A stretch of 64,000 nt of DNA, taken from assembly GCA_965224325.1 (NCBI GenBank), contig CBDCYT010000020.1, positions 348,715 to 412,714 on the forward strand, given 5' to 3'. Of the stretch, positions 1-8,892 are shown in pieces. Each line of letters begins with the position of its first letter. The first letter of the stretch is position 1. A program made the translations under genes and the position numbers. Below the pieces are notes generated by a model. That model was not told where the DNA came from. It did no database searches and saw only the letters and a list, made by a program, of their open reading frames with translations. Source of the DNA: CBDCMJ01 sp965224325. GTDB taxonomy: Bacteria > Chloroflexota > Dehalococcoidia > Lucifugimonadales > UBA3495.

Positions 1-432
1 GCCGGCGCCGTGGCCATAGACGTCACGCCGTCTCCATGGCTTTATGCCACCACGGCGGCCGGCGCATTGTTCATCGTTCTTGGCCGGCGTTACGCCGAGG
101 TCCGCCTCGCTGGCGAGGAAGGGCCGGAGCAACGTTCGGTGCTGGGCAAGTACTCCGGCCCGTTCATGACCCAATTGTTGACCATGTCGGCCACTGCCGC
201 CTGGTTGAGTTATACTTTATACACGGTGGAAGCCGACAACTTGCCACAGAACAACACCATGCTGTTGACCATCCCTCTCGTGACCTTGGGCCTGTTCCGG
301 TACTTGTATCTACTGAACACCAGCAACGAAGCCGAGGCGCCGGAACAGTTGATCGTGCGGGATGTGCCGCTCATTATCTCCATAGTTGGCTGGGTGGCCG
401 TTGCCGTGCTGGTGTTAGTGTTGAACCACTGA
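1..432 (+). CDS. UbiA-family prenyltransferase, C-terminal part (5' end outside window)
   Basis: The reading frame is open to the first base, so the gene starts upstream. The visible 143 or so residues hold at least three hydrophobic segments (roughly residues 10-25, 85-105 and 120-138 of the visible part) separated by a loop with the pattern LGRRYAE...RSVLGKYS. This resembles the C-terminal third of decaprenyl-phosphate phosphoribosyltransferase-like UbiA proteins, integral membrane enzymes that transfer a prenyl chain or a phosphoribosyl group to or from a polyprenyl phosphate. The Asp-rich catalytic motifs would lie upstream and cannot be seen. The last 25 codons are partly duplicated just after the stop (see repeat at 334-514). 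Family assignment is from pattern memory; the exact substrate is not determined. Confidence 0.6.
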   Translation, partial: AGAVAIDVTPSPWLYATTAAGALFIVLGRRYAEVRLAGEEGPEQRSVLGKYSGPFMTQLLTMSATAAWLSYTLYTVEADNLPQNNTMLLTIPLVTLGLFRYLYLLNTSNEAEAPEQLIVRDVPLIISIVGWVAVAVLVLVLNH

Positions 433-514
433 GGAAACCCGAGGCGCCGCAACAGTTGATCACGAGGGACGTTCCGCTAGTTACGCCAATGATTGGCTGG
501 CCTGCCGCCGAGGC
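334..514 (+). repeat. Duplicated 3' end of the prenyltransferase gene
   Basis: Positions 334-407, coding for the last 25 codons of the upstream gene (EAPEQL...VRDVPL...GW), recur at 441-514 with about 75% identity (EAPQQL...TRDVPL...GW), offset 107 bp and in another frame. The second copy lies after the stop codon and is untranslated in frame, so it is a decayed local duplication of a gene end. Confidence 0.75.
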
Positions 515-588
515 CCTATGTTGGAATCGTACTACTAAGAAAAGCCGCCGGGCGTTGACCCACAGCGACCGGCCCTGGAGTTGCTTTC

Positions 589-1758
589 GTGCAGGCGCCC
601 GATAAACCCAGCCTATCCGGACCGGTGCAGCAGGCCGTGCATGACTCGGGGTTGGAGGCCGCCGCGCCCCGCCGTGCACCAGGCCAAGCGGTGGTGGCGG
701 TGGTGGCCACGCGGCCGGAAACAGTTTTAGACGACGTTCAAGAGGCCATGGACCTGGCTGGAGTCAGCCGGCATTTGGACCCTCTCGCGAACACGCTTTT
801 GAAAATCAACATATCCTGGCAACACTGGTATCCAGGGTGCTCCACCACTCCATGGCAATTAGAGGGAGTAATCAATGCCATGAGAAATCTGGGATACCCG
901 AATCTCACCGGCGCCCACAATGGGACCGTGGTGGTGGACTCCTATGAAGGAGAGGTTAATAACAAGCACAAGGCCGTGCAGGACAGGTGCAACCTGCCCA
1001 CGGTCCATCTAGACACCCCGCCGAACCGGTGGGTGGAGTACAAACCCAAGACCAAGATGTTGGTGCTTGACGACATTTTCCCCGAGGGCATCCAAATTCC
1101 GGAGTCATTTGCCGGGACCAACATAGTGCATCTGCCCACCATGAAGACCCATGTCTTCACCACAATGACCGGGGCGATGAAAAACGCCTTCGGCGGGCTG
1201 CTACACCGTAAACGTCACTGGACCCACTCAGTGATCCACGAAACGCTGGTGGATTTATTGGCTATCCAGCAGGAGATTCATCGGGGCGTATTCGCCGTAA
1301 TGGACGGCACCTTTGCGGGAGACGGCCCGGGCCCTAGGGCTATGCGCTGGCACGTCAAGGACCGCATTTTGGCCAGCGCCGATCAGGTGGCTATCGACGC
1401 GGTAGCCGCCAAAATGATGGGATTCGACCCGATGGACATCAAATTCATACGCCTAGCCCATCAACAAGGTCTGGGATGTGGCGACGTGTCGCAAATTCAG
1501 GTGGTGGGGGAGGACATAACGCAGGTGAACTGGCGCTTCACCGGGGTGGAGAACACTTTTGCCAGCCGCGGACAGAAGCTAATCTATTGGGGGCCCCTAA
1601 AGCCCATCGAGAAGCTGTTGCTGCGCTCTCCCCTTGTCGGTTTGTCCTATCTGGCGTCTAATCTCTACCACAACGGCTACTGGCTTAAGACCAAGGGCCG
1701 CCGCCGCATCCGAGAAGCTATGGACACCGAGTGGGGGCGATTGTTCGAGACGTATTGA
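589..1758 (+). CDS. DUF362 domain-containing protein
   Basis: A 389-residue soluble protein of the DUF362 family, a domain of unknown biochemistry often linked to iron-sulfur or tRNA-related proteins. The conserved order is visible: an early segment with LKINISWQHWYPGCSTTP (about residues 67-85), the block IVHLPTMKTHVFTTMTGAMKN (about 182-203) and the acidic stretch VMDGTFAGDGPGP (about 236-250). No CxxC ferredoxin motifs are present, so this is the stand-alone form. The start is a GTG at 589; the N-terminal 40 residues are Pro/Ala-rich and could be shortened by a downstream start. It sits alone, with a 170-bp gap before the next gene. Confidence 0.75.
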   Translation: MQAPDKPSLSGPVQQAVHDSGLEAAAPRRAPGQAVVAVVATRPETVLDDVQEAMDLAGVSRHLDPLANTLLKINISWQHWYPGCSTTPWQLEGVINAMRNLGYPNLTGAHNGTVVVDSYEGEVNNKHKAVQDRCNLPTVHLDTPPNRWVEYKPKTKMLVLDDIFPEGIQIPESFAGTNIVHLPTMKTHVFTTMTGAMKNAFGGLLHRKRHWTHSVIHETLVDLLAIQQEIHRGVFAVMDGTFAGDGPGPRAMRWHVKDRILASADQVAIDAVAAKMMGFDPMDIKFIRLAHQQGLGCGDVSQIQVVGEDITQVNWRFTGVENTFASRGQKLIYWGPLKPIEKLLLRSPLVGLSYLASNLYHNGYWLKTKGRRRIREAMDTEWGRLFETY

Positions 1759-1928
1759 AGTCTCTCCCTGCCGGTTAGGCGGCTTCGCTGCTTCTGGAAA
1801 ACCTGCCAGCCCCATGCTCAGCCGTTTTCCCTATATGATGATCGATCAGGCATGATCGATTAAGACAAAAATTCCGGTCTCCCGCGCCATTACGGGGGCG
1901 CGTTATGGACAAGAGGCATTGACCAACC

Positions 1929-3008
1929 ATGGAAGTAGCCATCATAGGCTTGCCCCAATGCGGCAAAACCACAGTCTTCGACGCTCTCACCCAAGGGCGC
2001 GTAGACGCCACGGCAGCTAGTGAGATGCACGTAGGAGTGGTGAAGGTAGCCGACTCTCGATTGGAGGTGCTGGCGAAGATGTACCGACCGAAGAAGGTCG
2101 TCCACGCCGAAATCAAGTACTGGGACCTTCCCAGCCTCGAATCCCTGGGCAAGTCTCGGGGTATCGGGGGGAAGTACTTGAATGTGCTGCAAACGGCCGA
2201 CGCCTTCTTGTTGGTGATCAGGACGTTCACCGACCCTGCCGTGCCCCACCCCATGGAAGCGGTGGATGCCAGCCGTGATCTCGCAAATATGCTGGACGAG
2301 ATAGCGTTGGCCGATTTGGTGATTGTGGAACGCGCGGTCGAGCGGCTCGAAGATGGAATCAAAAAGTCCAAGGTATCCGAGCGGTCGGGCATGGTTTCTC
2401 AGTTGGACGCCGTCGCCAAAGCAAAGCAAGGCTTGGAGGCAGGTACACCGTTACGCCGGCAACAGCTGTCCATCCAAGAGTTGGCCTTCTTGGCTAATTA
2501 TCAGCTCCTCACCACTAAACCGGTGATTGTGGTGTTTAACACCGACGAAGCTGGGCCGGAGGTTACGCCGGACCGGCTTGTTCTCAAACAAGAGGAGATC
2601 GCGGACATGGGCCACGTAAGTCTGTGCGGGAAGTTGGAAGCTGACCTGGCCCACATGCCTGAACAAGAAGCGGACGAGTTTCGCAGCGCGCTTGGCCTCG
2701 GCGAGTCGGCAGTGGATAAGGTAATAAATACTAGCTACGATATTCTGGCGTTGGTGTCGTTCCTCACCGTGGGGGATGACGAAGTGCGGGCGTGGAGCGT
2801 GCCTTCCGGTATGCCAGCCCCACTGGCTGCCGGGACTATCCACACCGATTTCAAGAGGGGGTTTATACGGGCCGAGGTGATCCCCTTCCATGATCTGGTC
2901 AGGTGCGGCGGCTTGGCCCAAGGCCGAAGGGAGGGGGTGTTGCGGACTGAAGGCAAGGCCTACGGAGTACAGGACGGCGACGTCATCAATTTCTTGGTTA
3001 ACGTGTAG
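1929..3008 (+). CDS. ychF: YchF/Obg-like GTPase (ATPase)
   Basis: A 359-residue P-loop NTPase of the YchF (OLA1-type) subfamily, which binds ribosomes and usually prefers ATP to GTP. The G1 loop GLPQCGKTT is at residues 7-15. The nucleotide-specificity motif is NTDE near residue 199 instead of NKxD, the change that in YchF accounts for ATP preference. The C-terminal TGS/DUF933-like domain has the hallmark SFLTVGDDEVRAW and the ending GDVINFLVNV. It starts with ATG after a weak purine stretch and is monocistronic. Length is typical of the family (about 360). Confidence 0.9.
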   Translation: MEVAIIGLPQCGKTTVFDALTQGRVDATAASEMHVGVVKVADSRLEVLAKMYRPKKVVHAEIKYWDLPSLESLGKSRGIGGKYLNVLQTADAFLLVIRTFTDPAVPHPMEAVDASRDLANMLDEIALADLVIVERAVERLEDGIKKSKVSERSGMVSQLDAVAKAKQGLEAGTPLRRQQLSIQELAFLANYQLLTTKPVIVVFNTDEAGPEVTPDRLVLKQEEIADMGHVSLCGKLEADLAHMPEQEADEFRSALGLGESAVDKVINTSYDILALVSFLTVGDDEVRAWSVPSGMPAPLAAGTIHTDFKRGFIRAEVIPFHDLVRCGGLAQGRREGVLRTEGKAYGVQDGDVINFLVNV

Positions 3009-3047
3009 GGTTTCGTTTTGGGCCCTGCGGAGAAGGGGCCCGGATTC

Positions 3048-3413
3048 TTAACCGCTCCGTTCCAGCGGCATGGCAAAGCTAAGCTCGTGGGAGTCCGGGT
3101 CTGCTATGTGGAAGTAGCGTTCCCCCCACGACGCGTTCTGGGGCGCAGTGGAGGTTGTTAACCCTGCCTCCACCACCCGGCGGTACAGGGCGTCCACGTC
3201 GTCCACGTAGAAAATTAGCCGTCCCCACCAGTTCCAACCCCCTTCGGGCGCCAAGGTCAAGTTCAAGTGACCTTCGCCTATCCGGAAGCTGGTAAAGGAA
3301 GCCGATTCGCCTCCGTAAAGCATCGGCAGATTCAATCTGTCCCTGTAGAATTCCACAGCCCTCCCCATGTCCCGCACCGCTAAAGTGACGGCGTTGATTT
3401 GCCGGATCGTCAC
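3048..3413 (-). CDS. VOC-superfamily (glyoxalase-like) protein
   Basis: A single vicinal-oxygen-chelate domain of 121 residues: RQINAVTLAVRDMGRAVEFYRD at the start, a strand with GEGHLNLTL in the middle, and FHIADPDSHELSFAMP at the end, matching the usual beta-alpha-beta-beta-beta layout of small metal-dependent VOC proteins. A GTG at 3411-3413 is preferred as start because GGAGG lies about 8 bases before it; the longer reading frame to 3533 would run into the divergent larC gene. Substrate is unknown; family members include isomerases, dioxygenases and resistance proteins. Confidence 0.8.
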   Translation of the reverse strand: MTIRQINAVTLAVRDMGRAVEFYRDRLNLPMLYGGESASFTSFRIGEGHLNLTLAPEGGWNWWGRLIFYVDDVDALYRRVVEAGLTTSTAPQNASWGERYFHIADPDSHELSFAMPLERSG

Positions 3414-3512
3414 GGCCACTTCCTCCGCTCTTCCAGGCGATAGTACAATATCGGGAAACCTTCGCGGGTATCTTATCAGCCTTGAGACGTATACAGCAAA
3501 GGGATTAGTTCT

Positions 3513-4718
3513 GTGCGTATAGCCTACATACAATCTATAGGGGGCGCCAGCGGAGATATGATTTTGGCCGCCCTGCTGGACCTGGGAGTGCCCCTGGACG
3601 TAGTGAAACGGGGGTTGGCGGAACTGGGAATTTCCGGCTATGAGTTGACGGCCGGCCCCGAAGCCCGGCAGGAAGTAAGAGGCGTCAAACTAAATGTGTC
3701 GGTCTCCAATCCGGTCCGCTATTCTCCTCGGTCGTTTGTGGACGTCGTCAGCGGAAGCGGGCTACCCGATGAGGTAAAGATATCGTCCACCAAGGTGTTG
3801 GAAGCTCTTTGGCGTGCTGAAGGCCGGGTTCACGGTCAATCAGAAGACGCCCTCGAATTGGAGGAATTGGCCAGTGTCGACACCTTGGTTGACGTGGTTG
3901 GGGTGGCCATCGGCTTGGACTACTTGGGAGTGGAGAAGGTGTATGCGGCGCCCCTGGTTCTGGGAGCGCCGGAGCCTCCTCGCTGGACCGGAGGCTACTC
4001 CAATCCGGCCCCCGCCGTCTTGGAGCTGGTGGCCTCGGCCGGGGCGCCGGTGGCCGCCGACCGGCCCATGCACCAAGGCGCGGGCGAGCTGACGACCCCG
4101 ACAGGCGCCGCCATCATCACGGCGCTAAGCGCCTTTGAACGGCCTGAAATGTCGGTCATCGGAATTGGCGTCGGTCTAGGAAGCAAGGACCCGGAGAGCT
4201 TTCCCAACGTGACCCGAATCTGGCTCGGCGTCGTGGCCGAAGAGGCCGTTGCCCCTCGGCAAGAGGGCGTTGTCCTGTTGGAAACCAACCTGGACGATGT
4301 GCCGGGCCTGGTGCTGGGACACGCTCAAGAGCGGTTATTTGACCTGGGAGCGCTGGACGTATGGTATTCCCCGGTGCAAATGAAAAAAAACCGGCCCGGG
4401 GTCATTCTTTCTGCGTTGGTGCCCCAAGCCCTTGAAAACGCTGCCGTGGAGCTGATCCTGCGAGAAACACCTACTCTAGGCGTCCGTACTCGGGTTGTGC
4501 AGCGCTACGTAGCGGAGCGGCGGAACGTGCCCATGGATACCGGGATGGGAATGGTCAACGTCAAAGTCAAGTATTTGGGTGGTGTGGCTGTCGGAGCGGC
4601 TCCAGAGTTCGAGGACTGCCGCCGCATAGCCTTGGAAAGAGGGATGCCGTTTCAAGAGGTATACCAGCAGGCCGCTGCCCAGGCCCGCCAGCAGTTGCTA
4701 GAGCGGCCGTCAGACTGA
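3513..4718 (+). CDS. larC: Nickel-pincer cofactor insertion protein LarC
   Basis: A 401-residue protein with the LarC (DUF111) hallmarks: the N-terminal IQSIGGASGDMILAALLDLG (about residues 6-25), the central LETNLDDVPGLVLG block (about 259-272) and the downstream WYSPVQMKKNRPGVILS segment (about 286-302). LarC inserts nickel into the pyridinium-dithiocarboxylate nucleotide made by LarB and LarE, giving the cofactor of lactate racemase and related racemases/epimerases. Neither larA, larB nor larE is in the window. Start is GTG at 3513; no clear ribosome site precedes it. It is divergent from the VOC gene. Confidence 0.9.
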   Translation: MRIAYIQSIGGASGDMILAALLDLGVPLDVVKRGLAELGISGYELTAGPEARQEVRGVKLNVSVSNPVRYSPRSFVDVVSGSGLPDEVKISSTKVLEALWRAEGRVHGQSEDALELEELASVDTLVDVVGVAIGLDYLGVEKVYAAPLVLGAPEPPRWTGGYSNPAPAVLELVASAGAPVAADRPMHQGAGELTTPTGAAIITALSAFERPEMSVIGIGVGLGSKDPESFPNVTRIWLGVVAEEAVAPRQEGVVLLETNLDDVPGLVLGHAQERLFDLGALDVWYSPVQMKKNRPGVILSALVPQALENAAVELILRETPTLGVRTRVVQRYVAERRNVPMDTGMGMVNVKVKYLGGVAVGAAPEFEDCRRIALERGMPFQEVYQQAAAQARQQLLERPSD

Positions 4719-4771
4719 AGCCTCCCCGGCTCATTCCGGCGTCCCCGGTATTCAGAAGAACTCAGCAGAAG

Positions 4772-5485
4772 TCAGCGCCTCCGGCGGCTGCGCGCGGGCA
4801 AGCCTGGATAAATTCTCTCCGAGAGGACCCAATCAACCCGTTCCTGCAGGGCTGCTGCTTCATCTTTCTGTAATAGCTCCAAGAGGTCATTCACCTGGCT
4901 GCTGGGGGCGAGTAGCTGTTGGCGCAGGGTCTCCAGCCTCTTGAGCAGCGCCTTGGGTATCTGTTGGCCGCCGAAGTCCCAGATTACAGTGCGAATCTTG
5001 GTGTTGGCGTGGAAGGTGAGGCCGTGGTCGATGCTCCACAATTTCCCGTTGGAGTCAAGCAACAGGTGGCCGGGCTTGCGGTCAGTGCTATTGGCTATCA
5101 AGTCGAAGCAGGCGATGGTCTTGAGTTGAGCGCTGCTGTCCTCGGTGAGGGAGTAGTAATTGTTTCTGGGATCATGCTCCACGAATAGCTGGACCGTGCC
5201 GATTCCATAGGGGCCTTCGCGTATTACCGTAAAAGGAATGAAGTCCCAGCCCAGTATTTGGCTCAGAAGGTAAGCGGCATATTCCCGCTTGTACAGGGTG
5301 CCTGAGGGGAAATCCCAAAGAGGGGCTTCACCGTCTCGGGGTTTGTAGATAGCTAGTCCGGTCTGCTCGCCCGACTGGACCTGCACCAGGAAAGTGTAGT
5401 TGGACCCCATCCGGGTCAACTCACAAGAGACAATTTCACCGTGGAGAACGAGATCAGAGGTCGATGGATCCGCGCTCAACGACAT
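4772..5485 (-). CDS. SCO1664/TIGR03843-family protein
   Basis: A 237-residue soluble protein of the SCO1664 (TIGR03843) family, distantly related to PI3/4-kinase-like folds. Visible features are LHGEIV...MGSNYTFL near the N-terminus, AIYKPRDGEAPLWDFPSGTLY (about residues 45-65), YLLSQILGWDFIPFTVIREGP, NSTDRKPGHLLL and WSIDHGLTFH, the last two corresponding to the catalytic- and metal-binding-like loops of such kinases. Function is unestablished. The gene lies downstream of a DUF3090 gene in the same direction with a 38-bp gap; the same two-gene neighbourhood is characteristic of Actinobacteria. Confidence 0.8.
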   Translation of the reverse strand: MSLSADPSTSDLVLHGEIVSCELTRMGSNYTFLVQVQSGEQTGLAIYKPRDGEAPLWDFPSGTLYKREYAAYLLSQILGWDFIPFTVIREGPYGIGTVQLFVEHDPRNNYYSLTEDSSAQLKTIACFDLIANSTDRKPGHLLLDSNGKLWSIDHGLTFHANTKIRTVIWDFGGQQIPKALLKRLETLRQQLLAPSSQVNDLLELLQKDEAAALQERVDWVLSERIYPGLPARSRRRR

Positions 5486-5523
5486 GTCCTGTTTACATTG
5501 GTCCGTATAATTCGGACCGGAGT

Positions 5524-6063
5524 TTAGCCCGATTCATATACGGTGTGCCCGTTGGCCCTTGGGCAGACGTGCCCTCCGGGGTTGATCGGAAGTCCGCACA
5601 GGAAGCACCGGGGGCGGCCAGCCCCGCAAATTTTAAGCGCCTCTTCCGACAAGACTGCGGCTTGGTCCGTGGTAATCCAGAAACTGACAGACGCCCCCTC
5701 TTCCTTGGGTTCGGTGTTTTCCGCTTCCTCGATCTCGTAGGCCAGCAGATAGAACGAGTTGGTGGGGGTATCGTGACTCAGCATGAACTGTCCGGCCTTG
5801 AAATCAATGGGCTCTCCTACCCCGGACCCATCGGGGTCCCTGGGTTGGGATGGCCGCTCTTTGTCGGCTTCGGACAGGGACTGGACCGCGTCCCGGAGAT
5901 AAATCCCAAGTTGAAAGAGCTGTTCTTTTTCCAGCCAGACGAGTCCCTGAATTTGTCCCGCCTCGACGGCGAGCTGGAAAGTTCTCTGTCCCGGTTCACC
6001 AAAGGTCTTAGCTTCGATGCGGGATAGGGAACCCAGAGGATATTTAACCGGTCTTGATTCCAT
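5524..6063 (-). CDS. DUF3090 (TIGR03847) family protein
   Basis: A protein of about 179 residues matching the DUF3090 family: AKTFGEPGQRTFQLAVEAG near residues 17-36, a middle part with FKAGQF, and a C-terminal zinc-ribbon-like tail CFLCGLPINPGGHVCPRANGH that carries the family's ending (two CxxC-type pairs). The ATG at 6063 was preferred over a TTG at 6105 because family members begin shortly before the GEPGxRTF motif; neither has a good ribosome site. It precedes the TIGR03843 gene, suggesting a two-gene operon. Biochemical function is unknown. Confidence 0.8.
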   Translation of the reverse strand: MESRPVKYPLGSLSRIEAKTFGEPGQRTFQLAVEAGQIQGLVWLEKEQLFQLGIYLRDAVQSLSEADKERPSQPRDPDGSGVGEPIDFKAGQFMLSHDTPTNSFYLLAYEIEEAENTEPKEEGASVSFWITTDQAAVLSEEALKICGAGRPRCFLCGLPINPGGHVCPRANGHTVYESG

Positions 6064-6480
6064 AGACTCTATGATAGCTTCTATGAATCGGCTCTGACAA
6101 GGCAATACGCAAGTTCACTATTTACTAGGCCGTCTCACGGGGGGGTCGGCTCACCGAGCCCGACCACAATCGTTGCCTTGCCGCGCAAACGGCACAGGCC
6201 AGCCCAAGACGCTACGAAAGCGGGACTTGCGTCTGCAGGCGTAGTGCCCACCCATCTAGACTGGACACCGCTGCCAGCTTCACACGCCAGTTTCACAGGC
6301 CGGTTTCACATAGCAGCTGTGCCTGGGAATTACACAGGTTTTTTGGCGGCGCCGACCGGGTATTTATCCGATTCAAAACTGCGGCCGATACTGCCGGCTG
6401 CCCAAGAGAGATGGGCCTGGCCTGAGCCGGGAGCGTCGCCAGTTCGCTCGGGACGCTTAGGATGGGCCGGGCCCGACTTG
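6064..6480. other. Intergenic stretch without a convincing gene
   Basis: About 400 bases between the DUF3090 gene and the 3' end of the ComM-like gene. A 106-codon open frame exists on the plus strand but has no ribosome site, low-complexity composition and no recognisable domain. No repeat or RNA structure was recognised. It must hold the promoter of the DUF3090/TIGR03843 pair. Confidence 0.5.
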
Positions 6481-8004
6481 CTAACTCGACTCCCGTGACC
6501 GGTATTGGAGAGCTTCCGCAAGATGGGCCACGGCGATTTCGCCGGCGTCATCCAAATCCGCGATGGTCCGGGATACCTTGAGGATCCTGTGAAACGCCCG
6601 GGCCGACAGATTCAGCCGTTGCGCAGCCACCTGAAGTAGGGCCTTGGCAGCGTCGTCCAATTGACAAAATTTCCAGACCTCGGCGGGCCCCATCTCTGAA
6701 TTGCAGAGGATGTGGTTATCCTGAAAACGTTTTTGCTGCATCTCTCGGGCCTGCTCCACCCTTTGACGCAGATGGTTCGAGTCCTCGGCGGGGGTCTCGT
6801 CCATCAATTTGTCGTAGTCAACCGGAGGCACCTCGACGAAGACGTCTATCCTGTCCAGAAGGGGCCCGCTCACCCGTCTTTGGTAGCGGGCTACGACCGA
6901 TGGAGAGCAGGTGCATTCCGTGCGGGGGTGGGTGTGGAATCCGCAGGGGCACGGGTTCATTGCCGCCACCAGCATAAAGCTGGCGGGATAGGTGACGCTG
7001 CCGCTGACTCTGCTGATGGTGACCACTTTGTCTTCCAGGGGTTGCCTGAGCGACTCCAAGGCGGTGTGGCTGAACTCGGGAAGCTCGTCCAAAAACAGGA
7101 CCCCTCGATGGCTCAGCGTAATTTCCCCCGGCCTGATCGCTCGGCCCCCGCCCACTAGCCCGGCGTTGGAGATGGTGTAATGGGGCGAGCGAAAGGGCCG
7201 CCGCACAATCAATGGCCCGTTTGAGGAAAGAGAGCCGTTGACGCTATAAATCTTCGTTACCTCAAAAGCCTCTTCCGGGGACATCTTTGGGAGAATTGTA
7301 GGCAGACAACGGGCCAATAGGGTCTTGCCGCTGCCTGGCGGACCGTTGAACAACAGGTTGTGAAAACCGGCCGCGGCGACTTCCAGAGCTCTTTTCGCGT
7401 GCTCTTGGCCCTTAACGTGGGACAAGTTCATAGCGTCGGGGATTGACTCTGGGGTGTCGGCGATGGGGTCGTTGCTGGACGCGGGAGCAATGGGGGATTC
7501 GCCGCGCAAGTGGCTGATGAGAGCAGAGAGATTGGGGGTGGGAAAAACCTCGATGCCGTCCACCAGGGCTGCTTCAGCGGCGTCTTGAGTCGGGACGTAC
7601 ACCGAGGAGCAATTCTGTTGGCGGGCCACCGAGACCATCGCTAAAATTCCGGTGGTGTGCCGCAGGCTCCCGTCTAGGGAAAGCTCGCCTAGGAAAACGG
7701 CCCCATCGAGGTTTGAAGACAGTTGGCCGGAGCTCAGCATTATGCCAACGGCGATGGGCAGATCATAGGCCGGCCCCGCCTTTTTTAGGTTCGCGGGGGC
7801 CAGGTTCACCGTGATCCGCCGTAGGGGGAACTCGCAGCCGCTGTTTCGGAGAGCCGCCCGTACCCGCTCTCGAGCTTCTTGGACTGCCGCGTCCGGCAAG
7901 CCCACAATGTTGAAAGCCGGCAGGCCCGGCGATATGTCCACCTCCACCTGGACGATGAGACCGTCCAGGCCGATTACCGCACAGCTCTGGGCCGTAGCCA
8001 GCAC
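6481..8004 (-). CDS. YifB/ComM-family Mg-chelatase-like AAA ATPase
   Basis: A 507-residue AAA+ ATPase of full family length. The N-terminal ChlI-like domain begins with the typical VIGLDGLIVQVEVDISPGLP and FNIVGLPDAAVQEARERVR. The Walker A motif FNGPPGSGKTLLARCLP lies near residue 220-235, GVLFLDELPEF forms Walker B, and AAMNPCPCGFHTHPRTECTCSP is the characteristic Cys-rich insert. The C-terminal part (LSARAFHRILKVSRTIADLD) is the Mg_chelatase_C domain. ComM is a hexameric helicase promoting branch migration in natural transformation; many non-competent bacteria also carry it. Start is GTG at 8004 with AAGGAG eight bases upstream. Confidence 0.93.
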   Translation of the reverse strand: MLATAQSCAVIGLDGLIVQVEVDISPGLPAFNIVGLPDAAVQEARERVRAALRNSGCEFPLRRITVNLAPANLKKAGPAYDLPIAVGIMLSSGQLSSNLDGAVFLGELSLDGSLRHTTGILAMVSVARQQNCSSVYVPTQDAAEAALVDGIEVFPTPNLSALISHLRGESPIAPASSNDPIADTPESIPDAMNLSHVKGQEHAKRALEVAAAGFHNLLFNGPPGSGKTLLARCLPTILPKMSPEEAFEVTKIYSVNGSLSSNGPLIVRRPFRSPHYTISNAGLVGGGRAIRPGEITLSHRGVLFLDELPEFSHTALESLRQPLEDKVVTISRVSGSVTYPASFMLVAAMNPCPCGFHTHPRTECTCSPSVVARYQRRVSGPLLDRIDVFVEVPPVDYDKLMDETPAEDSNHLRQRVEQAREMQQKRFQDNHILCNSEMGPAEVWKFCQLDDAAKALLQVAAQRLNLSARAFHRILKVSRTIADLDDAGEIAVAHLAEALQYRSRESS

Positions 8005-8238
8005 TAGGGGTGCTCCTTTTTCCCGGCCTCGCCAGCTCTCCGGCCCACTCCAGGCGAATGGTGGTCTGTCTTAAACGGACCGAAGTGGGGGACCAAGCTT
8101 GGGTGGGCTACGGTTGCATCGGTGAAAAGCGCCGACGCCGGGTGAGGTGAGATTTTCCACCCCAACTATACGTTAAGCACCGGCGCCTCGCTATGGCGAG
8201 ATGACACAAGACCGGTGATAGAAGACCACTGGCCCGCC

Positions 8239-8892
8239 TCAATCTCCCCTGGCGTGCTCCTTGTCCCACTGGGAGAGGCGTTGTTCCAGGCTGTGCTGAC
8301 GTAGCGCCATGGTCAAGTCGCCACGGGTGCGCTCAAGCACGCCGCGCATTTGATCGGTGCTGTGGCGCAGGCCTCCGGTGACTCCCTCCGGGAAGTCCAC
8401 CGTCACCAAGATGCTGTAGATCTCGTCCATGACCTCCATTAATTCCTGGCAACGGTCGAACGAGTTTCGCCGCAATTCGTCCAACAAGTAACGCCGGATT
8501 TCACCTATGACCTCTGCCATGCCGTTCAGGTAGGCGGCCGGGTCCACGCCCAGCTCTTGCGGCAAAGGAATTGTTCCTCCGGAAATCACGGCGAGGGTCA
8601 CGTTGGCTTCGCTGAACTCTTTGCGGGCGTCGGCCAAAAAACCGGCGAAATATATCTCAGGATTTTGCTGCCGAATCGACTCCGTTTCTTTCAGCCGGGT
8701 CCGGGCTTGCCCGGCCATATCTTCGGCCTGCTCAAATTGACCTCGATGCACCGCTCGAATGGCGTTGGCCGAAAAGCGTATAACCTCCCTGGATACGGAG
8801 AGGGCGTGCTCTCTCGCTTTGTTGCGTAAGGTGAGCTGCTCGATGGCTTCACTGGCGATGGCCGCCAGGGCGTCGTTATACTTCGAGGGCAT
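8239..8892 (-). CDS. Translin-family protein
   Basis: A 217-residue, mostly helical protein resembling translin, the nucleic-acid-binding family best known from eukaryotes and present in archaea and a few bacteria. The family pattern is clear in the C-terminal half: LMEVMDEIYSILVTVDFPEGVTGGLR...TDQMRGVLERTRGDLT (about residues 150-195), and an N-terminal REHALSVSREVIRFSANAIRAVHRG (about 25-50). Its ATG overlaps the last base of the thiE stop codon (TAATG), so it is probably translationally coupled to thiE. Eukaryotic translin binds DNA and RNA and, with TRAX, forms an endoribonuclease; catalytic Glu/Asp residues of TRAX cannot be assigned here. Confidence 0.8.
   Translation of the reverse strand: MPSKYNDALAAIASEAIEQLTLRNKAREHALSVSREVIRFSANAIRAVHRGQFEQAEDMAGQARTRLKETESIRQQNPEIYFAGFLADARKEFSEANVTLAVISGGTIPLPQELGVDPAAYLNGMAEVIGEIRRYLLDELRRNSFDRCQELMEVMDEIYSILVTVDFPEGVTGGLRHSTDQMRGVLERTRGDLTMALRQHSLEQRLSQWDKEHARGD

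Noticed and set aside
36..605. 189-codon ORF overlapping the prenyltransferase gene
   Set aside because: Arg/His-rich shadow frame; its recognisable stretch is only the duplicated gene end.
6178..6498. 106-codon ORF in the ComM/DUF3090 gap
   Set aside because: No ribosome site, low-complexity composition and no known domain.
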